From the NCBI GenBank assembly GCA_964387985.1, contig CAYLZG010000007.1, positions 5,513 to 69,512 on the forward strand: a stretch of DNA of 64,000 bases, read 5' to 3'. The stretch comes from JALOOB01 sp964387985. Its GTDB lineage: Bacteria > Chloroflexota > Anaerolineae > CG2-30-64-16. Within the stretch, counting starts at the first letter, position 1. The number at the start of each line of letters is the position of its first letter. The notes beneath the pieces were generated by a model. The model made no database searches, was not told the origin of the DNA, and was given only the letters and a program-made list of their open reading frames with translations. The position numbers and the translations under genes are program-made. Below are positions 32,765-43,000 of this stretch, piece by piece.

Positions 32765-35700
32765 GTGCGATACGTCAAACAGCTCACGCTCCAGGGCTAC
32801 AAGACCTTTGCCTCTCGAACCGAGTTCTTGTTCGATGCGGGCGTTACGGCGGTGGTCGGCCCTAACGGCAGCGGCAAGTCAAATGTGGCCGATGCACTAC
32901 GTTGGGTGCTCGGCGAGCAGAGCTTCTCCGCGCTGCGCGGAAAGCGGACCGAGGACATGATCTTCTCGGGTTCCGAACAACGCGCGCGCATGGGCATGGC
33001 GAGCGTGACGCTCGTACTGGACAACTCCTCGGGCTGGCTCCCTGTCGACTTCGGAGAAGTCGAGATAGCCCGCCGCGCTTATCGTTCCGGCGAAAATGAG
33101 TACTTCCTGAACGGCAATCGGGTTCGACTGCGCGACATCACGGAATTGCTGGGCAGCTCGGGCCTGAGCGAGCGCACTTACAGTGTCATCGGCCAGGGAC
33201 TCGTCGACCAGGCGCTCTCCCAGCGACCTGAGGAACGCCGAAAACTGTTCGAGGAAGCCGCGGGCATCACGGTCCACCAGGCCAAGCGCGAGCAGGCCAG
33301 CCAGAAGCTCGCCGATGCGTCCAACAATCTGATGCGCGCTCGCGACATCATCAGCGAGTTGACGCCGCGGCTGCGCTACCTGAAGGGACAGGCACGGCGG
33401 GCCCAAGAGTACCAACAGCTGAGGACCGATCTCGAAGCTCAGCTGAGGACGTGGTATGGCTATCGCTGGCGGCAGGCATTGCTCGGCTTAACGGGCGCCA
33501 AGATCCGGGCTGAGGATGCCGCCAATGCCTCCCGGGAAGAGACCGCTGAGCTCAACGTGCTGCTGGACCAAGTCGCGATGCGCCGCGAAGAGCGAGGACG
33601 GCTGCGCGATCAACTCAGCGAGTGGCATCGCACCTCAAGCACCCTGCACCGGCAGGCGGAGAGCGTGCAGCGCGAGCTTGCCGTTCGGAGCGAGCAGATC
33701 CGGCTTTGGCGCGAGCAGGCAGACGATCTGGAGCGAGAGATCACCTATCTGCGGGCAGCCCTGGACGATGGTGACGAACGGCTGCAGGCTGCCAGGGCAG
33801 AACTCTCCGAGGCCCAGCGCGAACATGCGACGCACGCCCGTCGCGTCGATGAGGCGCAGCGCCAGCTCCAGACTCGTGAGCGCGAACGCGCCGCGCAGTC
33901 GAGAGTCCTCGCACAAGCGCAAGACAGCACACTCAACATCAGGACTCAGATCGCCGAGCGGCGCTCGCGTCTGGCCCAGCTTGCCGATAGGCGCTCAGAG
34001 CTTGCAGATAGCGACGGTGAGCAGGCAGCCGGAGCCAAGGCTGCGCGGGACCAACTGGCACAACTCGAAGCCCAACTGGATTCCCTGCACGCCAGGGCGG
34101 ACGAATTCACCCGTAGCCTCTCCGCGATCGATCACGACCGGCAGCTCAAGGGGCAGGCCCTCACCCTTGCCCAGGACTCCGAACGCCAGGCCCAGGAACG
34201 ACTGAATGCCGCACAGCGCGTGGTTGCCCGGTTGCAGGACCAGCTCGATCTGCTGGAACGGTTGCACAATGAGGGGGCAGGCCTGAGCGGCGGCGTGCGT
34301 GCGGTAATGTCAGCGTCACGCGTGGAGGGTTCCAGCAAAAACCAGTCCGGGCAGAGCAAGGGCCAAGCCGGAGGATCCACCGGCGAGGGCCAGCCACTCG
34401 GCGGCATTCTGGGTACTTTGGGCGAGCTCATCCAGGTTGCCCCAGAATACGAGCGAGCGCTGGATGCCGCTCTGGGGGGNNNNNNNNNNTTGTGAACGGC
34501 TGGGATGATGCCAAAGCTGCCGTAGAGTTTCTCAAGCGAAACCAGGCAGGTCGCGCAACCTTCCTGCCCCTTGATACGCTGCGTCCCGGACGCGCCTCCG
34601 ACGTTCCCAAGGGTCTGGGTGTCGTAGGCCTGGCCAGCCAGATCGTACATTTCGACCCCGCGATTCGCCCTGCAGTCGAGCTGGCACTCAATCGCACGGT
34701 CGTTGTCGCAGATCTGGCAACTGCTCGCAAGCTGGTGGACCGGAGTGGGGGCGCGACGCTGGTCACCCTGGACGGCGAGATCGTGCGCCCTTCCGGAAGC
34801 GTTACCGGCGGCAGCGACAGAGGACAACGCGATGGCGGCCTTCTAACTCGGGCAAGACAGCTGCGGGAATTGCCTGACCAGATCAAAGCTGCTGCAGTAG
34901 CCGCGGCCGAGAACGAGAAAGCGGTTGAGGGTGTGCGGCAGGCCCAGCGAGAAGCGCGGGCAGCGCTCGATGTTCTTCGGGCCCAGCGCGAGGAACTCAG
35001 CGCCAGCCAGGCACACCTCACTGCCGAATTGTCGAAGGCCCAGCTGTCTGCAGAGCGTGCCGGGCAGACGGTCACATGGCACGAGGAGCGGCGCAAGGGC
35101 CTGGCTCGCGAGTTCGAAGATCTCAATCGTCGCGAGAAAGAACTGGCAACCTCTGTCTCCGATCTCACCGCACAGTTGGAGCAGCGTGAGTCGGCAGTGG
35201 AAGCTGCACGAACGCGGCTCAACGAGTTGACCGCCGATGAATTCCTTGCAGAACTGGCGCGAATCAGGGCGGAAGCGGCTGTCAGCGCCGGACAGTTGCG
35301 CAGCCGCGAAGATCGCGTGCGCGAACTGGCTCAAGCGAGGACCTCGCGCGAGCAGGAAATGACCGCAAAGATATCCCGGAAAGACTTGCTTGCGGCACAG
35401 CAGGCTGAGGCGGGCCAGGCAATCGACGCTCAGTCGACGGTTGCACAAAGCCTGGCCGCAGAGATTGCAGCGCTGGCCGGCCGGATCGAGCCGGCTGAGG
35501 CTCGTCTTGCCGAGCTTGAGGCTCAGGCCCGCCAATCCGAGACACAGGAGAGGGCGCTACGCGAGCAACTCCGTCTTGCCCAGGCCCGCCAGAACCAGGC
35601 AGATCTTGCAGCACAACGCGCACAGGACGAAGTCGTGCACCTTCGCGGCGAGATAGAGAAGGACCTGGGGCTGGTCGAGCTGACCCACTTCGTCGATGAA

Positions 35701-36483
35701 GCGGGCGCAACAGGTCAACCACTCTCCGAAGAACTGGTCGACACCCAGCCGCCCCTCCCTCTCAACGGGATGGTCACCCGGCTTCCTGTTGTGGAGGAAC
35801 TACCCGAGGGGCTGGACGCGGACGTGCGCCATCTGCGTGCGCAGATCGCACGGCTTGGACCCGTCAATCTCGATGCTCTTGCCGAATACCACGAGGTCGA
35901 AACCCGCTACGACTTCCTCATCACGCAGTCCGATGATCTCGAGCGCGCGGTCGCCACGCTTCAGGAAGTCATCGCGGAGCTCGATCGCGTGATGGAGCGG
36001 GAGTTCGTCGCAACCTTCAGGGCGGTAGCTGCGAGATTCAAGGATGAATTCGTCAACCTCTTCGGCGGCGGCTCAGCCAAGCTGGTGATGACCGACCCAG
36101 AGAGCCCCACCAGCACCGGAATCGAAATCATTGCACGGCCGCCCGGCAAGCGCGAACAGGGCCTTGCCCTTCTCTCTGGCGGTGAGCGAGCGCTGACCGC
36201 GGCCGCGCTGATTTTCAGCATCCTCAAGACCCGGCCAACGCCTTTCTGCGTGCTGGATGAGGTGGACGCGGCCCTGGATGAGGCAAATGTCGGACGTTTT
36301 CGAGACGCCATCAAGGCGCTCAGCCACGAGACTCAGTTCATCCTGGTGACCCACAACCGCGGCACGATCGAGGCAGCCGACACAATCTATGGCATCTCCA
36401 TGGGCAGTGACCACACCTCGACCACCCTGTCGCTCAAGCTTGAAGGGAAGGACCTGGTTCCTGTAACGGCGGTTGAGGCATGA
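32765..36483 (+). CDS. smc: Chromosome segregation ATPase SMC (interrupted by assembly gap)
   Basis: SMC is the ring ATPase that organises and segregates chromosomes. The N-terminal head has the Walker A segment GPNGSGKSNVADALRWVLGEQ. Long coiled coils flank a hinge around the gap (upstream ...EYERALDAALG; downstream KAAVEFLKRNQAGRATFLPLD). The C-terminal head has the signature LLSGGERALTAAALIF and Walker B FCVLDEVDAALDEANV. Ten N at 34480-34489 break the frame (phase 2 before, phase 1 after). Comparison with hinge sequences suggests only about 6-9 residues are missing. The start is GTG 32765, 7 nt after prfB. ScpA/ScpB are not in this window. Confidence 0.93.
34480..34489. other. Assembly gap (10 N) inside smc
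   Basis: A run of ten N splits the SMC hinge. The reading phase differs on the two sides, so the true length is not 10; a length of 2 modulo 3 restores the frame. Confidence 0.97.
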
Positions 36484-37436
36484 GTGGGCCCGCGGCCGAC
36501 GCACACCCGGCGACTCAACAGGCTGCTGCAGCTCGCACTCAGCCAAAGCTCGGCCTCTATGCCATGGCATTGGGGACAGTAACGTTGTGGGGCGCCAGCT
36601 TCCCCCTAACCAAGGCTGCGCTCGACTACACGGGTCCCACAGCCATTGCATTTCTTCGCTGGATAATCTCCTCCCTCTTCCTGGTCGGATGGTTGGCACT
36701 GGCAGGCCGGAGAGCTCCCGCGCCTGGCCTGAAAGCAATGAAGGAACTCCTCGCCGCACGGTGGCGTACGGTGGCTTGGGTTGCCCTGACCGGGATCACG
36801 CTGTTCTACTTTCTCGAGAACCTCGCCCTACGCTACACGACTGCAACGAACGCCGGTGTGCTGTCCAATCTGACATCGGTGTTCATGGTACTCATCGGCG
36901 CGGTCCTGCTGCGCGAACGCCTTTCGCGCGTCGAGTGGCTGGCACTGGTTGCCGCTTTTTCGGGTTCGGTGCTGGTCAGCCAGGGCGCCGGCCACCTATC
37001 CCTCCGGGGCCCAGGCTTTATTGGTGATGCGCTCATGATCGTGGCCACCTTGTTCGGCGCGATCTACAGCATCGGTGGCAAAGGTCTTTCCGAGCGCTAC
37101 CCGGCGACGGTTGTCACCACGGCCGTGTCCACAGCAGGCGCACTGTTTCTGCTGCCGCTGGCCCTGATCGAAGGGCTCCGCTTTGACCTGCCGCTCGCAG
37201 CCTGGGGTGCAATCGTGCTTCTCGGCATCGGTGCGGGCGCGCTCGCCAACCTGTGGTGGCTCGCGCTGTTGGCCAAAACTACGGCCTCACGTGCGGCCCT
37301 GGCGCTCTTTCTCATCCCGGTAATCTCAGCGACTCTGTCAGTGACATTTCTGCGCGAGCCACTGACCCCGCTGCTGGTGCTTGGATCGGTGCTGGTCCTG
37401 GCAGGTGTGATGTTGGTCCAGAGCCGCAAGTCATGA
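36480..37436 (+). CDS. EamA/DMT superfamily transporter
   Basis: The 318-residue protein has ten hydrophobic helices as two EamA halves. The first contains LWGASFPLTKAALDYTGPTAIAFLRWIISSLFL and ALRYTTATNAGVLSNLTSVFMVLIGAVLL. The second contains IYSIGGKGLSERYPATVV and TTASRAALALFLIPVISATLSVTFL. It is an exporter or importer of small metabolites; substrate unknown. Its ATG overlaps the smc stop (ATGA), so it is translationally coupled. Placement after smc is not functionally explained. Confidence 0.87.
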   Translation: MSGPAADAHPATQQAAAARTQPKLGLYAMALGTVTLWGASFPLTKAALDYTGPTAIAFLRWIISSLFLVGWLALAGRRAPAPGLKAMKELLAARWRTVAWVALTGITLFYFLENLALRYTTATNAGVLSNLTSVFMVLIGAVLLRERLSRVEWLALVAAFSGSVLVSQGAGHLSLRGPGFIGDALMIVATLFGAIYSIGGKGLSERYPATVVTTAVSTAGALFLLPLALIEGLRFDLPLAAWGAIVLLGIGAGALANLWWLALLAKTTASRAALALFLIPVISATLSVTFLREPLTPLLVLGSVLVLAGVMLVQSRKS

Positions 37437-37828
37437 CAGAAATGCAGGATCCGGAAGAAATCTGGCGGGAATCACTCAGCAAGGCGCCTCCGCCGCTTGA
37501 GGAACATCCTCCCACAATCCAACGTGCTGAGGCCTGGCCGTATCCGGACCTGCGGCGGCTCTGGGTGCGCCTGGAGACGAGCCCCTTCGCCGCATTCCCC
37601 AATCTCGAGCTGATCCTGACGGATGCCGAAGAACGGGTCGTCGGCAGCATGTTCATTGTTGAGGTGCGGGATGCGTACCAGTCACTCACGCTGCACCTGC
37701 GTCAGGAGCCGCGACCCGGTGAACGTTATCGCCTGACCATCGTGCTCTCACGCAATGAAGATGTGCTTGACACGCAGGCGCTTGACTTCGATCTGGTTTT
37801 CCGTGACCCCAAGGGAGGAAGACAATGA
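37433..37828 (+). CDS. Conserved hypothetical protein in the ftsY-smc operon
   Basis: The 131-residue soluble protein has an acidic Pro-rich N-terminus (EDPEEIWRE-like start MTEMQDPEEIWRESLSK). The beta-rich body includes LRRLWVRLETSPFAAFPNLELILTDAEERVVGSMFIVEVRD and YRLTIVLSRNEDVLDTQALDFDLVF. No catalytic motif is seen and I do not recognise the family. It overlaps both neighbours by 4 nt (ATGA), which strongly supports it being a real, coupled gene. Confidence 0.72.
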   Translation: MTEMQDPEEIWRESLSKAPPPLEEHPPTIQRAEAWPYPDLRRLWVRLETSPFAAFPNLELILTDAEERVVGSMFIVEVRDAYQSLTLHLRQEPRPGERYRLTIVLSRNEDVLDTQALDFDLVFRDPKGGRQ

Positions 37829-38247
37829 GCCCATCCGATGCGCAGATCCGCCAGATAATGGAGACGGCCTCCACAATCGCCATCGTCGGTCTCTCTGACA
37901 GGCCCGATCGCGACAGCTACCAAGTAGCTGAGTATCTTCAGGCTCACGGCTACCGTGTCATTCCTGTCAACCCCACTGTTGACGCGGTGCTCGGCGAGCA
38001 GAGCTATGCGCGCGTGGCAGACATACCTGAAATGATCGACATCGTAGATGTGTTTCGCAGGCCGGATTCAGCGGTGGAAGTGGTTGCAGACGCAATCGAG
38101 GCAGGTGCGCGCGTCGTGTGGATGCAACTTGGCGTGGTCAATCAGGAGGCTGCGAGGATGGCCGAGGCTGCCGGGCTGCAAGTAGTGATGGATCGCTGCA
38201 TAAAGATAGAGCACCGCCGGCTGCTGGGACAAGACCCACCAGCGTAG
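37825..38247 (+). CDS. CoA-binding domain protein (YccU-like)
   Basis: The 140-residue single Rossmann domain resembles the CoA-binding domain of succinyl-CoA synthetase: STIAIVGLSDRPDRDSYQVAEYLQAHGYRVIPVNP, then IPEMIDIVDVFRRPDSAVEVVADAIEAGARVVWMQLGVVNQEAARMAEAAGL and the terminal Cys region VVMDRCIKIEHRRL. It is a stand-alone CoA-binding protein of unknown role. It is the last gene of the ftsY operon, overlapping the previous gene by 4 nt. Confidence 0.87.
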   Translation: MSPSDAQIRQIMETASTIAIVGLSDRPDRDSYQVAEYLQAHGYRVIPVNPTVDAVLGEQSYARVADIPEMIDIVDVFRRPDSAVEVVADAIEAGARVVWMQLGVVNQEAARMAEAAGLQVVMDRCIKIEHRRLLGQDPPA

Positions 38248-38278
38248 GTGCTCTTCTTGGTTCAGGCGTGTTGCCGGG

Positions 38279-39496
38279 CTACGGGCGTATGATCACAGGC
38301 ATGCCGATGTACGCCATATCATACAGCATCTTGGCGTGTGTGTTGTTCAACATGACACAACCATATGTGATCGGCATGCCAACGTTACCACTCCAGATCT
38401 GAACGCCGGTGCTCGCGTTCCAGGGCAGGCCGTGAATTCCGTTCTCGCTCGAGCCCGCCCAATAGATGCCAAGCCAATAAGGCATCCAGATGTTCCAACG
38501 TGAGCCGTAGGCCTTTTCCATCTTGGATTGGACCTTGAATGTGCCGACCTTCGTACCCGCCCCCCTACGGCCGGTAGAGCAGGTCCACTTCGCGATGACG
38601 GTTGTGCCGCTATACAGCCAACAACGCTGCTCGGAGATGCTGGCAACGAACTTCGTCGCCTTCCCCTTGGGAGCCGTAGTCGTCGTGCCGCTGCTGCTAC
38701 TGCCGCTGCTGCCCTTGGCCGGAATCTTGAGACGCATGCCCACATGGATCAGGTCCGCGCTTGCGAGATCATTGCTTGCCACTAACGCATCTACAGATAC
38801 GCCGTACAGGCGGGCGATCTGTGAGAGTGTCTCGCCGGCTTGCACTGTGTGGGTCTTGGGAACTGATGGCTTGGCCGTGGGTTGGGCCGTTGGGGACTTC
38901 GTCGCCGTGGGCACGGCCGACGGCGAAGGCTCGGGTGTAGGTTGGGCCGTTGGCGAGGCCTCAGCCGCTGGTTGAGCGGGAACGGGACTGGTCTCTGTGG
39001 GCTGAGGTGTGGGCGCTGGCGTCTCAGTTGTGGCAGACGGAATCCTCGGGATCACGAGCCTCTGACCTGCCCAGATGATGTCAGGATTGCGGAGATCGTT
39101 GGCCTGCTGCAGGGCAGCCATGCTCACGCCAAACTTCCGGGCAATTGCCGCCAGCGTATCGCCGCGCTGCACCGTGTACTTGGTATCTTGTCCCGTGCCA
39201 GGCATGCCGCTCGCCTGAGGAGCAGGCGTGCTCACACTGCCAGCCGGGATGGTCAGGCGCTGGCCGACAAATATCGTGTCGGAGTTGGCCAGGCCATTTG
39301 CCTGCACCAGTACACTGGCTGTGACGCCATATCGTGCTGCAATGTCGGTCAGTCGGTCGCCCGGTTGAACCACGTACACGGTACCGTCTCCGAGCGGAAG
39401 GGCAGAAACGAGTCCGGTCTGTGAAGCCAGCACAATCATGCACCCCAACAACAGCGCCAAACCGAACATAGTCCTCGGTTGCTTTCTTGCAGCCAT
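38279..39496 (-). CDS. LysM/L,D-transpeptidase (YkuD) cell-wall protein
   Basis: The 405-residue protein has a signal peptide (MFGLALLLGCMIVLASQTGLVSA). Three LysM peptidoglycan-binding repeats follow, starting VYVVQPGDRLTDIAARYGV, KYTVQRGDTLAAIARKFGV and THTVQAGETLSQIARLYGV. A long Thr/Pro/Ala linker separates repeats two and three. The C-terminal YkuD domain (about 125 residues) has ENGIHGLPW and the catalytic Cys in ITYGCVMLN. The usual catalytic motif is SHGC(x)R/N, so His-to-Tyr next to Gly-Cys and Met for Arg are unusual. ATG 39496 has GAGGG upstream. Confidence 0.85.
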   Translation of the reverse strand: MAARKQPRTMFGLALLLGCMIVLASQTGLVSALPLGDGTVYVVQPGDRLTDIAARYGVTASVLVQANGLANSDTIFVGQRLTIPAGSVSTPAPQASGMPGTGQDTKYTVQRGDTLAAIARKFGVSMAALQQANDLRNPDIIWAGQRLVIPRIPSATTETPAPTPQPTETSPVPAQPAAEASPTAQPTPEPSPSAVPTATKSPTAQPTAKPSVPKTHTVQAGETLSQIARLYGVSVDALVASNDLASADLIHVGMRLKIPAKGSSGSSSSGTTTTAPKGKATKFVASISEQRCWLYSGTTVIAKWTCSTGRRGAGTKVGTFKVQSKMEKAYGSRWNIWMPYWLGIYWAGSSENGIHGLPWNASTGVQIWSGNVGMPITYGCVMLNNTHAKMLYDMAYIGMPVIIRP

Positions 39497-39582
39497 AGAA
39501 TCCCTCACAGCGATGTTTGCACGAAGCATGTCAACAGGTTGTCCGGCCATCAGCATAACCCAAGTCACACGACCTGTCAAGA

Positions 39583-39611
39583 TTGCAAATATGATTAATT
39601 TGTCGTATAAT
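39583..39611 (+). promoter_or_regulatory. Promoter of the beta-propeller surface protein gene
   Basis: TTGCAA (39583-39588) and perfect TATAAT (39606-39611) are separated by 17 bp. Confidence 0.65.
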
Positions 39612-39649
39612 CGATCCACTTATGGCAGCGAGATTCAATGGAGAGCAAA

Positions 39650-41329
39650 ATGCCTGATGAGCCCGGACGCCCGGAACGAGCACTCATGCGCGTTGCACTG
39701 GGGACCTTTGCCGTAGCTGCTCTGCTGGTATTGGGTAGCTTCTTGTGGGGCGGGATTTCCGAAAGTACAGCCGCGGCGCCTGTTCTGCAGGTCGAAGACA
39801 CGCCTACAGCTACGCCCTGCATCTGCAGCGCGGATGCATACGAGCCGGATGACATCCAGCCTCAAGCCAAGCCACTGCTGCCGGGCGAACCAGCGCAGCA
39901 GCACTCGTTTCACCTCGCAGGCAATGTAGACTGGTATCGCATTGACGACGTACGTCCTGGGCAGACATGCCACGTGTCAACCTTCGATCTGAGTGGCGAT
40001 ATCGACCCATTCATGATCCTCTACGATAAGCAGGGAGTGATCATCAAGTCAAATGATGATCGAGATGAAACATTGTGCTCTGTTGATCTGGAGTATTGCG
40101 GATCCGAGATCACCTGGGAGTCAACGATCGACCATCAATGTCCGTGCTACCTGTTCGTTCGTACGCTCAGCTACTCTGCCTGCAATTGCCCGATGTACAA
40201 GATCCAGGTAATACGCTTTGGCCGCTACCTGCCGCTGGTGGTGTTCCAGCCGACACCGACATTCACACCGACGCCTACCGCTACGCCGACCAACACCAGC
40301 ACGCCGACGCCGACTGCTACTAATACCCCAACGCCGACCAACACTCCCACAGCGACGCCGACGCCAACTTACGGACCATCGCCGACACCCACGGCTACGC
40401 CGCGCGACACCGGCATGCGTTACCCGCAGGCAGTGGCGGTAGACAGCGCGAACCACCGAGTCTTCGTTGCGAGCCGCGACAATGACCGCGTCTACCAGCT
40501 CGACGGCATGAGCCTGGAGGTGCTTAAGAGCGTGGTGGTGCCCGACCAACCATGGGGCATCGCCTACTATGCGCCGGAGAACAAAGTGTATGTAGGTAGT
40601 TGGAGCACGGGAACAGTGACGGTGCTCGATGCTGATACGCTGGTCCAGATCAAGACCATTCCCGTCGGGCCGAATCCGACCTGGGTTGAGGCTGCCGGCA
40701 ACCGCATCCACCTGATCGCCTATGGCACCAACAGCCTTGTGGTCATTGACCCCGCGACCGATACGGTCGTCAGAAGCCAACGCCTGAGCCGCACCGTAGG
40801 CGCCTGGGGTCTGGCATACAACCCGAGCAGGGGGGTGACCTATATCGGCAGCCGGGACTCGAAAACCATCACTGTGCTGGACAGCACATACACGGAACGT
40901 TGGGTGGTCTCGTCCGGGCTGAGCACACAGTGCGAACCGTTCGAGTTGGACTTCAACCCGGTACTAAACAGGTTGTATACGGTGTGCGATGTCGAAGGGC
41001 AGCTGAACGACAGGGTGATCGTTCACGAGTCCATCAGCGAAGGATTGGTGGCTCTGGCAGAGATCACTGTTGGAAGCGCAGGGCCGGATCTACCCCAAGG
41101 TGAGGACGGTCGTGGTGGCATCGCAGTCAATCCAGCAACAGGCAGCCTGTTCGTCAGCAACGCCCACAACGACACGGTCAGCATCGTCGATGGTGCGACC
41201 TATCAAGTGCTGGACACGGTCGGCGTGGGGAACAGTCCCTTCGGCCTTGCGATCGATACTCAGACCAAGCGCATTTTCGTCGCTAACCGGCTGAGCAACG
41301 ACGTATCGGCGATCATGGATCCCAAGTAA
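39650..41329 (+). CDS. Surface protein: Cys-rich domain, Thr/Pro stalk, YVTN-type beta-propeller
   Basis: The 559-residue protein has an N-terminal membrane anchor (VALGTFAVAALLVLGSFLWGG). A Cys-rich beta domain follows (CICSADAYEPDDIQP... VDWYRIDDVRPGQTCHVSTFDLSGDIDPFMILYD), resembling bacterial pre-peptidase-like sandwiches. Next is a Thr/Pro stalk of about 50 residues, then a seven-bladed YncE/YVTN-like propeller with repeats such as NKVYVGSWSTGTVTVLDADTLVQIKTIPVG and GSLFVSNAHNDTVSIVDGATYQVLDTVGVG. It is probably displayed on the cell surface. ATG 39650 is preferred, with GGAGAG 5 nt upstream; ATG 39638 is possible. Confidence 0.78.
   Translation: MPDEPGRPERALMRVALGTFAVAALLVLGSFLWGGISESTAAAPVLQVEDTPTATPCICSADAYEPDDIQPQAKPLLPGEPAQQHSFHLAGNVDWYRIDDVRPGQTCHVSTFDLSGDIDPFMILYDKQGVIIKSNDDRDETLCSVDLEYCGSEITWESTIDHQCPCYLFVRTLSYSACNCPMYKIQVIRFGRYLPLVVFQPTPTFTPTPTATPTNTSTPTPTATNTPTPTNTPTATPTPTYGPSPTPTATPRDTGMRYPQAVAVDSANHRVFVASRDNDRVYQLDGMSLEVLKSVVVPDQPWGIAYYAPENKVYVGSWSTGTVTVLDADTLVQIKTIPVGPNPTWVEAAGNRIHLIAYGTNSLVVIDPATDTVVRSQRLSRTVGAWGLAYNPSRGVTYIGSRDSKTITVLDSTYTERWVVSSGLSTQCEPFELDFNPVLNRLYTVCDVEGQLNDRVIVHESISEGLVALAEITVGSAGPDLPQGEDGRGGIAVNPATGSLFVSNAHNDTVSIVDGATYQVLDTVGVGNSPFGLAIDTQTKRIFVANRLSNDVSAIMDPK
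40249..40410 (+). repeat. Low-complexity Thr/Pro-encoding tract
   Basis: Imperfect repeats of ACGCCGACN/ACNCCNAC encode the TPTPT stalk of the surface protein. Confidence 0.85.
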
Positions 41330-41342
41330 GCCTGGGAGTGTG

Positions 41343-41379
41343 CACTGCTGGTGGCGCTATCTGCGTGCCTCCAGCAGTG
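41343..41379. repeat. Inverted repeat between convergent genes
   Basis: CACTGCTGG (41343-41351) and CCAGCAGTG (41371-41379) are perfect complements 19 nt apart. It may form a weak bidirectional terminator; no T-run follows. Confidence 0.4.
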
Positions 41380-41415
41380 TGCGCCTCGCGTCGTCATTCT
41401 GCATCAGCCGCTACC

Positions 41416-42087
41416 CTACTGGCGCTGCTTCAACAACCCGCGGACAAATGCAATCTCGTCATCATTCACCGTGTGTCCCATGTTCGGATATAACCTGAGC
41501 GTGACATCCGCACCGAGGCGCCTGAAAACAGATGCCGATTCGACGACCCGCTCCCTGGAGATGTGAGGATCGAGGTCACTGCAAGCGAGGAAAACGGGAG
41601 CGCCATCCATCGTGCCAGCATAATCTCGTGGACTGCCGTCCGGACCGATCAAGCCCCCGCTCAGGCCGATTACTCCGCCGTAGCGTTGTGCATGGCGTGC
41701 GGCATACTCCAGGACGAGGCAAGCCCCCTGGGAAAAGCCGAGAAGGTAGGTGGATGCCAGGGGAACGCCAGCCTCAGCGACCCTCGCGATCATCTCACCA
41801 ACGCGTTTCAGAGCAGATGAAAGCCAGGGCTCGTTGCTCTCCAGCGGAGCGGTAAATGGGCGTGGATACCAGGTGTTGTGCGCCGCTTGCGGAGCAAGGA
41901 AGGCCACACCGTCTGACCGAATCAGGGGCGCAAGCGAGAGCATACTCTCTGCTGTCGCACCTCGCCCGTGCACCATGATTACCGCAGCGTCCGCTGTCGC
42001 CAGCGGAGCACCATGCTTAAGAACCGGTTGTTCGTCGTGCAGTTGCCTTGCCATATACACATCTCGCATCCAGATAAGAGAGGCCAT
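41416..42087 (-). CDS. Alpha/beta-hydrolase (carboxylesterase/phospholipase-like)
   Basis: The hydrolase of about 223 residues has VIMVHGRGATAESM (oxyanion region), the nucleophile elbow LLGFSQGACLVLEYA, the catalytic Asp in FLACSDLDPHI and His in PNMGHTVNDDEI. This resembles the phospholipase/carboxylesterase family that hydrolyses small esters. There is no signal peptide. ATG 42087 is used tentatively; ATG 42069 and 42054 are possible because none has a clear SD. Its 5' region faces the CPBP-like gene head to head. Confidence 0.85.
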   Translation of the reverse strand: MASLIWMRDVYMARQLHDEQPVLKHGAPLATADAAVIMVHGRGATAESMLSLAPLIRSDGVAFLAPQAAHNTWYPRPFTAPLESNEPWLSSALKRVGEMIARVAEAGVPLASTYLLGFSQGACLVLEYAARHAQRYGGVIGLSGGLIGPDGSPRDYAGTMDGAPVFLACSDLDPHISRERVVESASVFRRLGADVTLRLYPNMGHTVNDDEIAFVRGLLKQRQ

Positions 42088-42191
42088 AGAGAATCCGTTA
42101 TGACCTCGCGGGCGTGACGATCGCCGTATACTGCCGTAGCCAGGCATATCTCGGACCTGACACTTGCTTTGGCCTGAGGTGCGACCTGCGC

Positions 42192-42197
42192 TACAAT
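42192..42197 (+). promoter_or_regulatory. -10 element TACAAT just before the start codon
   Basis: TACAAT ends 6 nt before ATG 42204 with no SD between, suggesting leaderless expression. No convincing -35 is seen. Confidence 0.4.
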
Positions 42198-42203
42198 TAT
42201 GGC

Positions 42204-42998
42204 ATGCGCTTGGCCGATCCATCCAACCCCGCCACCTGGCTCATCGCCAGCTTCCTGGCGATCGTCGTCGCGACGAACCTTGCCTGGCTGGCAATGCGGC
42301 ACCGCTCCCGACCGGACGGACTTCGTCAGGGGCCACTGGCCATCTTGGGCTGGCTGGCCCTGGCGTTCTTCTACCTGCTGCTCCCCTATCTCGCAATACG
42401 AGAAGGTGTCCTGTCGCCGTACACCCTTGGGCTGTCGGAAATCGACTGGNNNNNNNNNNGGCCTGCCACCCTGTCCGATGGGATAGCGCTCTCTGGAATC
42501 ATCGTGGGAGGGTCGATATTCGGCTGGCTGATCTATCGCCGATCGTTGCCCGAAGGTCCGCTCCCGCGTGGCACGGCACGACTGATTCCAGCGTTACGTG
42601 CTCCCGCCGATGCCATGCTTCACCAGTGGCATTGGGCGTTCTATCGCGCGGCTATGACAGAATGGTTGGTGCTCGACCCTCACTCTGCGGCCGGGGTCCC
42701 GCCGCTGGGACGCGTGCGCGACGCACTCCAGGGCGAACCCCTTTACTGGGGCGCCTGTTTGGGATTGGCGATGATCATCCTCGAAATGGTGCTGGATCCC
42801 TTCACCCGATCGATGCTGCGCCGGCCTGGCGATGGGCATGCGCTCATCCGGAGGGCGACCCTTGCCGTGGCCACCACCTGCCTTTTTGTTCTAACCCGCA
42901 ATCTCTGGCTGTGCATTATTGTCCACATTGCGGTCGAGACGCTTGTGGCAGGATGGTTCCCACTGCGTATCCCACCAACGCCTGTCCGCGAAGACTAA
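42204..42998 (+). CDS. CPBP/CAAX-protease-like membrane protein (contains a gap)
   Basis: The integral membrane protein of about 264 residues has several hydrophobic helices. The late segment FYRAAMTEWLVLDPHSAAGV and the final CLFVLTRNLWLCIIVHIAVETLVAGWF resemble CPBP intramembrane metalloproteases, where Glu/Arg and His residues form the site. The standard first motif EExxxR is not present, so catalysis is doubtful. Ten N at 42450-42459 interrupt residues about 83-86; the frame is kept with that length. No SD precedes ATG 42204. Confidence 0.55.
   Translation: MRLADPSNPATWLIASFLAIVVATNLAWLAMRHRSRPDGLRQGPLAILGWLALAFFYLLLPYLAIREGVLSPYTLGLSEIDWXXXXPATLSDGIALSGIIVGGSIFGWLIYRRSLPEGPLPRGTARLIPALRAPADAMLHQWHWAFYRAAMTEWLVLDPHSAAGVPPLGRVRDALQGEPLYWGACLGLAMIILEMVLDPFTRSMLRRPGDGHALIRRATLAVATTCLFVLTRNLWLCIIVHIAVETLVAGWFPLRIPPTPVRED
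42450..42459. other. Assembly gap (10 N) inside the CPBP-like gene
   Basis: A run of ten N; the same reading frame looks correct on both sides. Confidence 0.97.
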
Positions 42999-43000
42999 AC

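Noticed and set aside
40249..40410. Short tandem repeats that might suggest a CRISPR or satellite
   Set aside because: The repeats are in frame and encode a Thr/Pro stalk; there are no spacers or cas genes.
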